Shown here piece after piece: positions 15,429 through 18,876 of a DNA stretch of 18,876 nt; within the stretch, counting starts at the first letter, position 1, and every line of letters begins with the position of its first letter. The notes beneath the pieces were generated by a model. The model saw only the letters and a program-made list of their open reading frames with translations, ran no database searches and was not told the origin of the DNA. Made by a program: the position numbers and the translations under genes. Source of the stretch: Gammaproteobacteria bacterium (lineage in GTDB: Bacteria > Pseudomonadota > Gammaproteobacteria > Thiomicrospirales > Thiomicrospiraceae); the NCBI GenBank assembly GCA_013153955.1, contig JAADDM010000095.1, positions 1-18,876 on the forward strand. Reading direction: 5' to 3'.

Positions 15429-15888
15429 TGAAGAGGATATGAGTGCATGGGGCGAAGCCCTGTCTGAGCAGGCTGATTCAGCCGATATTGCTGAAGATGC
15501 AGGAATGGATGATGATCCTTGGGGGGCGGCGCTGTCTGAACAGGCAGATGTAGATGCGACGGCTGCTGGCGATATCAGTGCTGCAGCATTTGATGAACTA
15601 GCCTCAGAACGTGGCGACAGCAGTAATAAAGTAGACCTAGATGTATTGCTTGATATTCCCGTTACACTTCAGCTGGAAATAGGTCGAGCAAAAGTTTCTA
15701 TTCGTAATTTGCTCTCTTATACTCAAGGCTCTGTCGTCGAGATGGATCGGTTAGCAGGAGAGCCTTTGGACCTGCTTGTAAACGGTACTTTGATCGCCCA
15801 TGGTGAAGTGGTCGTTATCAATGATAAGTTTGGAGTGCGCTTAACAGATGTTGTGAGCCCTCAAGATCGCATTAAGAAGTTAAAATAG
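15421..15888 (+). CDS. fliN: Flagellar motor switch protein FliN
   Basis: 155 residues. The C-terminal 85 residues form the SpoA domain (LDVLLDIPVTLQLEIGRAKV to GVRLTDVVSPQDRIKKL), which pairs with FliM at the base of the C ring and docks FliH. The N-terminal 65 residues are acidic and contain two near-identical segments, WGEALSEQAD (10-19) and WGAALSEQAD (34-43), a duplication with a 24-residue period. One Trp-containing segment of this kind is familiar in gammaproteobacterial FliN; two copies stand out. The start is ATG at 15421, inside fliM, with AAGGAG (15408-15413) seven bases upstream. The TAG stop overlaps the GTG of fliO by one base. Confidence 0.97.
   Translation: MSDEEDMSAWGEALSEQADSADIAEDAGMDDDPWGAALSEQADVDATAAGDISAAAFDELASERGDSSNKVDLDVLLDIPVTLQLEIGRAKVSIRNLLSYTQGSVVEMDRLAGEPLDLLVNGTLIAHGEVVVINDKFGVRLTDVVSPQDRIKKLK
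15448..15549 (+). repeat. Two-copy, 72-nt-period duplication in the fliN 5' region
   Basis: The segments coding WGEALSEQAD (15448-15477) and WGAALSEQAD (15520-15549) differ at one residue and at a few mostly silent bases, with 72 nt between equivalent positions. The spacers are both acidic but diverged, pointing to an older in-frame tandem duplication of about 24 codons. Confidence 0.85.
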
Positions 15889-16331
15889 TGGCTAGAGTGA
15901 ACAGAATATGGTTGTTATTGGTCGGGTTTATCTCCCAAGCGGAAGCCTCTATTGCCCCTGTGGGAGAGTCTGTTGCTCGGCCAAGTGAGTATTTTGGTCA
16001 AATACTGATCTCCTTAATTCTAGTGCTTCTAATTATTTTTTTAGCGGCTTGGTTACTGCGGCGCTATGGTCGATTCCCAGGGGTTGCTGATGGTAATTTG
16101 AAGGTGATTGGCGCGTTATCAGTAGGCCAAAGAGAGCGGATAGTGCTGCTTCAGGTCGGTAAAGAGCAGATCTTAGTGGGGGTGACATCGACACAAATCA
16201 CCACCCTACATCAGCTTGAAGAAGGGGTGGAAGTAAAGGATAATGTGCCAATGAGTAGTCAATTTTCAAAGCGGCTACAAGAAGCACTCTCTCCCAAGGA
16301 TGTAAAACAGACCTCACGTGAAGATACTTAA
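15888..16331 (+). CDS. fliO: Flagellar export-gate assembly protein FliO
   Basis: 147 residues. FliO helps assemble the FliP ring of the export gate and is not part of the finished gate. The N-terminal 20 residues look like a signal peptide or first membrane helix (IWLLLVGFISQAEA). A second, strong membrane helix lies at about 40-57 and is followed by RRYGRF. The cytoplasmic FliO domain has the usual LKVIGALSVGQRERIVLLQV stretch (about 69-88) and QILVGVTSTQI. The start is GTG at 15888, sharing a base with the fliN stop; another in-frame GTG lies at 15897 and no ATG is close, so the exact start is uncertain. The gene overlaps fliP by 14 nt. Confidence 0.92.
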   Translation: MARVNRIWLLLVGFISQAEASIAPVGESVARPSEYFGQILISLILVLLIIFLAAWLLRRYGRFPGVADGNLKVIGALSVGQRERIVLLQVGKEQILVGVTSTQITTLHQLEEGVEVKDNVPMSSQFSKRLQEALSPKDVKQTSREDT

Positions 16332-17070
16332 TCCGTTTATTTTTATTTTTCTAAGTTGCTTGCCCGCGATCTCTTGGGCGATGCCTGGTATTCCTGCGTT
16401 TACGGTAGAAACGGACGCTGCTGGTGGGCAAGATTATACCTTAACCATGCAAGTCCTTCTGCTCATGACAGGGCTTACGTTGCTTCCCGCAGCGCTGATT
16501 GCAACCACTTCTTTTCTTCGAATTATTATTGTTCTCGCCTTACTTCGTCAAGCTTTGGGCACCATGCAAACGCCTTCAAACCAAGTTTTGATAGGACTCT
16601 CTCTGTTCTTAACGCTGTTTATTATGGGGCCTGTTTTCGATAGAATTTATACTGAAGCGGTGTCGCCTTATTTAGAAGAGAGTATTCAGTTTAAAGAAGC
16701 GGTTCAACTGGGATCCGTTCCTATGCATCAGTTTATGCTTCAGCAAACTCGAGAGACCGATTTAGGCATGTTTGCAGAGATGGCTGATATTACCTTATCA
16801 GACCCTCAATCAGTGCCTTTTCAAGTTTTGATTCCTGCCTTTATGACCAGTGAGTTGAAGACAGCTTTTCAAATTGGTTTTATGCTTTTCATTCCCTTTC
16901 TGATTATAGATTTAGTTGTCGCAAGTTTATTGATGTCGATGGGGATGATGATGCTTTCACCGATGATTATCTCATTGCCTTTTAAGCTGATGTTGTTTGT
17001 TTTAATTGATGGGTGGGCGCTTGTTGTGGGGACGATTGCGAATAGCTTTGTTGTTCCAGGGGGCATCTGA
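16318..17070 (+). CDS. fliP: Flagellar type III export-gate protein FliP
   Basis: 250 residues, the normal length. FliP forms the five-subunit core of the export channel with FliQ and FliR. It carries a cleavable signal peptide (about 1-21, ending ISWA), an unusual but known feature of FliP. Family blocks are the segment after a first membrane helix, ALGTMQTPSNQVLIGLSLFL, and the second block near FQIGFMLFIPFLIIDLVVAS. The Met-rich stretch MSMGMMMLSP corresponds to the loop that seals the pore. The start is GTG at 16318 inside fliO, giving a complete signal peptide; no ribosome site lies at good distance, so it probably depends on fliO translation. The stop overlaps the fliQ start (ATGA). Confidence 0.97.
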   Translation: MKILNPFIFIFLSCLPAISWAMPGIPAFTVETDAAGGQDYTLTMQVLLLMTGLTLLPAALIATTSFLRIIIVLALLRQALGTMQTPSNQVLIGLSLFLTLFIMGPVFDRIYTEAVSPYLEESIQFKEAVQLGSVPMHQFMLQQTRETDLGMFAEMADITLSDPQSVPFQVLIPAFMTSELKTAFQIGFMLFIPFLIIDLVVASLLMSMGMMMLSPMIISLPFKLMLFVLIDGWALVVGTIANSFVVPGGI

Positions 17071-17339
17071 TGCAACAAGAGTTTGTCTTAACCCTCGGGC
17101 AGAGCATGCTGGAAGTCGTTGCCTTGCTGGCAGCCCCCTTGCTGATTCCTGCTCTGATTATTGGCTTGTTAGTAGGCATGTTTCAGGCAGCTACACAGAT
17201 CAATGAAATGACGTTGAGTTTTATTCCAAAGCTGGCAGTTGTCGGGATCGTTTTGGTGGTTGCTGGGCCATGGATGTTAACTACATTAATCTCCTACACG
17301 CGTGATCTCTATTCAAATATCCCTGCAATGATAGGCTAG
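17070..17339 (+). CDS. fliQ: Flagellar type III export-gate protein FliQ
   Basis: 89 residues with two long hydrophobic helices (about 14-40 and 52-76), the standard FliQ form. Four copies pack around the FliP-FliR channel. The family motif is visible: PALIIGLLVGMFQAATQINE, followed by LSFIPKLAVV and GPWMLTTLISYTRDLY. The ATG at 17070 shares a base with the fliP TGA. The gene ends four bases before fliR. Gene size, overlap and order fliP-fliQ-fliR are the same as in nearly all flagellar loci. Confidence 0.97.
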   Translation: MQQEFVLTLGQSMLEVVALLAAPLLIPALIIGLLVGMFQAATQINEMTLSFIPKLAVVGIVLVVAGPWMLTTLISYTRDLYSNIPAMIG

Positions 17340-17343
17340 GCAG

Positions 17344-18123
17344 ATGTCTTTTAGCTATCCAGAGTTTTTACAACTGGTTGGTCTCTATTTTTACCCCTTT
17401 GTACGTATCAGTGCCATGCTCTCTATTATGCCTATCTACGGTATTAGAGCCGTGCCTGTTCAAGTTAAAATTATCCTTTCAGTCTTTATTACGATTGCAG
17501 TTGCCCCTTCGTTATCCTTGCCGCCACCAGTCGACCCGCTTACTTGGCAAGGTGTTCTGTTTATTATTCAACAAGTCCTAATCGGGCTTGCAATGGGCGT
17601 TGTTTTTCTCATCGTGTTTCAGGCATTTGTGGTGGCGGGCCATATGATCGCGATGGGGATGGGACTGGCCTTTGCTTCTATGGTTGACCCCGGAACAGGC
17701 TCTCAATCCCCCATTGTTGCTCAGTATTTTACCATTATTGCTACCTTACTCTTCCTTGCATTGAATGGGCACCTACTTGTGATTCAAATGGTCGTCGACA
17801 CGTTTGATTACCTTCCTGTCGGCACCAATTTTTTAACCCGAGACAGTATCATGTTAATTATTGAATTTGGCAGCTACATGTTTTCCGCAGGAGTGCTTAT
17901 CTCATTACCCGCCATTACCGCACTACTTCTCATTAACATCTCTTTTGGCGTAGTGTCGCGAGCAGCGCCCTCTTTAAATATTTTTGCGGTTGGTTTTCCT
18001 GTTACCTTACTGACAGGCTTGGTGATGTTGTCATTTACAACGCCTATGATTATGCCGCATTTACAAGAGATGATTGGCAGGGCAATGGCTGTCATTACCA
18101 GTTTCCAGTTGACAGGTAGCTAG
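17344..18123 (+). CDS. fliR: Flagellar type III export-gate protein FliR
   Basis: 259 residues, almost entirely hydrophobic, with about six membrane-helix-like segments. FliR completes the FliP-FliQ-FliR channel as a single copy and contacts FlhB. Family stretches include PFVRISAMLSIMPIYGIRAV near the start, FVVAGHMIAMGMGLAFASMV (about 96-115) with DPGTGSQSPIV after it, and the C-terminal RAAPSLNIFAVGFPVTLLTG. The start is ATG at 17344, four bases after the fliQ stop, with only a weak AGGC before it. The stop is followed four bases later by flhB, so the export-gate genes are probably one transcript. Confidence 0.97.
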   Translation: MSFSYPEFLQLVGLYFYPFVRISAMLSIMPIYGIRAVPVQVKIILSVFITIAVAPSLSLPPPVDPLTWQGVLFIIQQVLIGLAMGVVFLIVFQAFVVAGHMIAMGMGLAFASMVDPGTGSQSPIVAQYFTIIATLLFLALNGHLLVIQMVVDTFDYLPVGTNFLTRDSIMLIIEFGSYMFSAGVLISLPAITALLLINISFGVVSRAAPSLNIFAVGFPVTLLTGLVMLSFTTPMIMPHLQEMIGRAMAVITSFQLTGS

Positions 18124-18127
18124 CTCA

Positions 18128-18876
18128 ATGGCTGAAAATGCAGATGGCTCAGAGAAGTCGGAAGAACCGACCGAGAAAAAGTTAAGGGAAGCGAGAGAGA
18201 AAGGGCAGGTACCACGCTCTAAAGAATTGACTACGCTGCTTTTAACCATGTTAGCCGCTTTATTCTTACTGTTCTATGGCGGTACAATGATTGGTCAGTT
18301 TGAAGTGCTGATGACTCAAGGTCTTAGCTTTGACCGCGCCCATGCCTTTGATGAAAAGAAGATGTTTGATTTGATTATTAGTATTACGCTGAATGCCATT
18401 TATCTTATTATGCCTTTCCTGTTGATGATGCTGTTAGTCGCATTAATTGCCCCGCTTCTACTAGGTGGTTGGTCGTTTAGTATTAAAGCGATGGCACCTA
18501 AAATGAGTAAAATGAATCCTGTTTCGGGTATTAAGCGAATGTTTTCAATGAAGGCTGTAGTAGAGTTAATTAAGGCATTGGCTAAATTCACATTGGTCAT
18601 GTCAGTTGCAGTGATTTTTCTCTATAGCGTTTTTTCAGAGGTAATAGGTTTGGGGCTTGAGCCTTTAAAATTTGCACTAGGACACTCTGGTTCATTGATT
18701 GTTGAGGCCTTTATTTTTGTCAGTTTATCCCTGTTGATTGTGGCGATGATTGATGTGCCTTTCCAGCTTTATGAGCATAATAAACAGCTTAAAATGACCA
18801 AGCAGGAAGTGAAAGAAGAGCATAAGCAACAAGAGGGTAATCCAGAGGTCAAAGGGCGTATTCGTCAAGTACAGAG
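18128..18876 (+). CDS. flhB: Flagellar export-gate protein FlhB, N-terminal part (3' truncated by the window edge)
   Basis: An open frame of 249 complete codons runs from the ATG at 18128 off the end of the window. The N-terminus EKSEEPTEKKLREAREKGQV, followed by PRSKEL, is the family hallmark. Four membrane helices follow (about 35-55, 85-112, 138-165 and 180-210), with GGWSFSIKAMAPKMSKMNPV between the second and third. The end of the window reaches MTKQEVKEEHKQQEGNPEVK, just before the NPTH self-cleavage site that acts in the hook-to-filament switch, so that site cannot be checked here. FlhB regulates substrate order together with FliK, also encoded in this window. Confidence 0.96.
   Translation, partial: MAENADGSEKSEEPTEKKLREAREKGQVPRSKELTTLLLTMLAALFLLFYGGTMIGQFEVLMTQGLSFDRAHAFDEKKMFDLIISITLNAIYLIMPFLLMMLLVALIAPLLLGGWSFSIKAMAPKMSKMNPVSGIKRMFSMKAVVELIKALAKFTLVMSVAVIFLYSVFSEVIGLGLEPLKFALGHSGSLIVEAFIFVSLSLLIVAMIDVPFQLYEHNKQLKMTKQEVKEEHKQQEGNPEVKGRIRQVQ

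Overview
The window is one contiguous, wholly plus-strand piece of a polar-type flagellar locus from a gammaproteobacterium. The order (fleQ/flrA - fleS/flrB - fleR/flrC - fliE F G H I J K ... L M N O P Q R - flhB) is the layout known from Vibrio, Pseudomonas and marine Oceanospirillales-like bacteria. Moderate base composition and this order make a marine Oceanospirillales-type host my best guess. That is inference from memory of families, not a phylogeny.

Layout. Positions 2-3074 hold the regulators: the 3' end of the sigma54 master activator FleQ, then the FleS kinase and FleR response regulator (sharing an ATGA overlap). A 185-bp gap carries a clear -24/-12 sigma54 promoter (3157-3172) in front of fliE. 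Positions 3260-9055 encode fliE-fliF-fliG-fliH-fliI-fliJ: the MS ring, the switch rotor and the export ATPase complex. A second sigma54-type site (9060-9075) precedes fliK (hook-length control). Between fliK and fliL lies the least standard part: a membrane-anchored methyl-accepting-type signalling protein with no ligand-binding domain, then motA and motB (stator). Positions 13759-18876 resume the canonical order: fliL, fliM, fliN (C ring), fliO, fliP, fliQ, fliR (export gate) and a 3'-truncated flhB.

How the genes work together. FleQ and the FleS/FleR pair activate sigma54 promoters such as the two found here. The fliE-J and fliK-R products build the basal body, export gate and switch. MotA/MotB power rotation. 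The receptor-like protein is encoded with the stator, so the module may be co-expressed as late motility genes; a weak sigma28-like site just upstream of it fits that idea. No gene-free stretch exceeds 300 bases, and I saw no RNA genes, insertion sequences, CRISPR arrays or convincing terminators.

Nothing here is clearly a new biological system. The items most worth a second look are the mcp-motA-motB insertion and its sensorless receptor, the HGDD repeat in FliL, and the tandem duplication in the FliN N-terminus.
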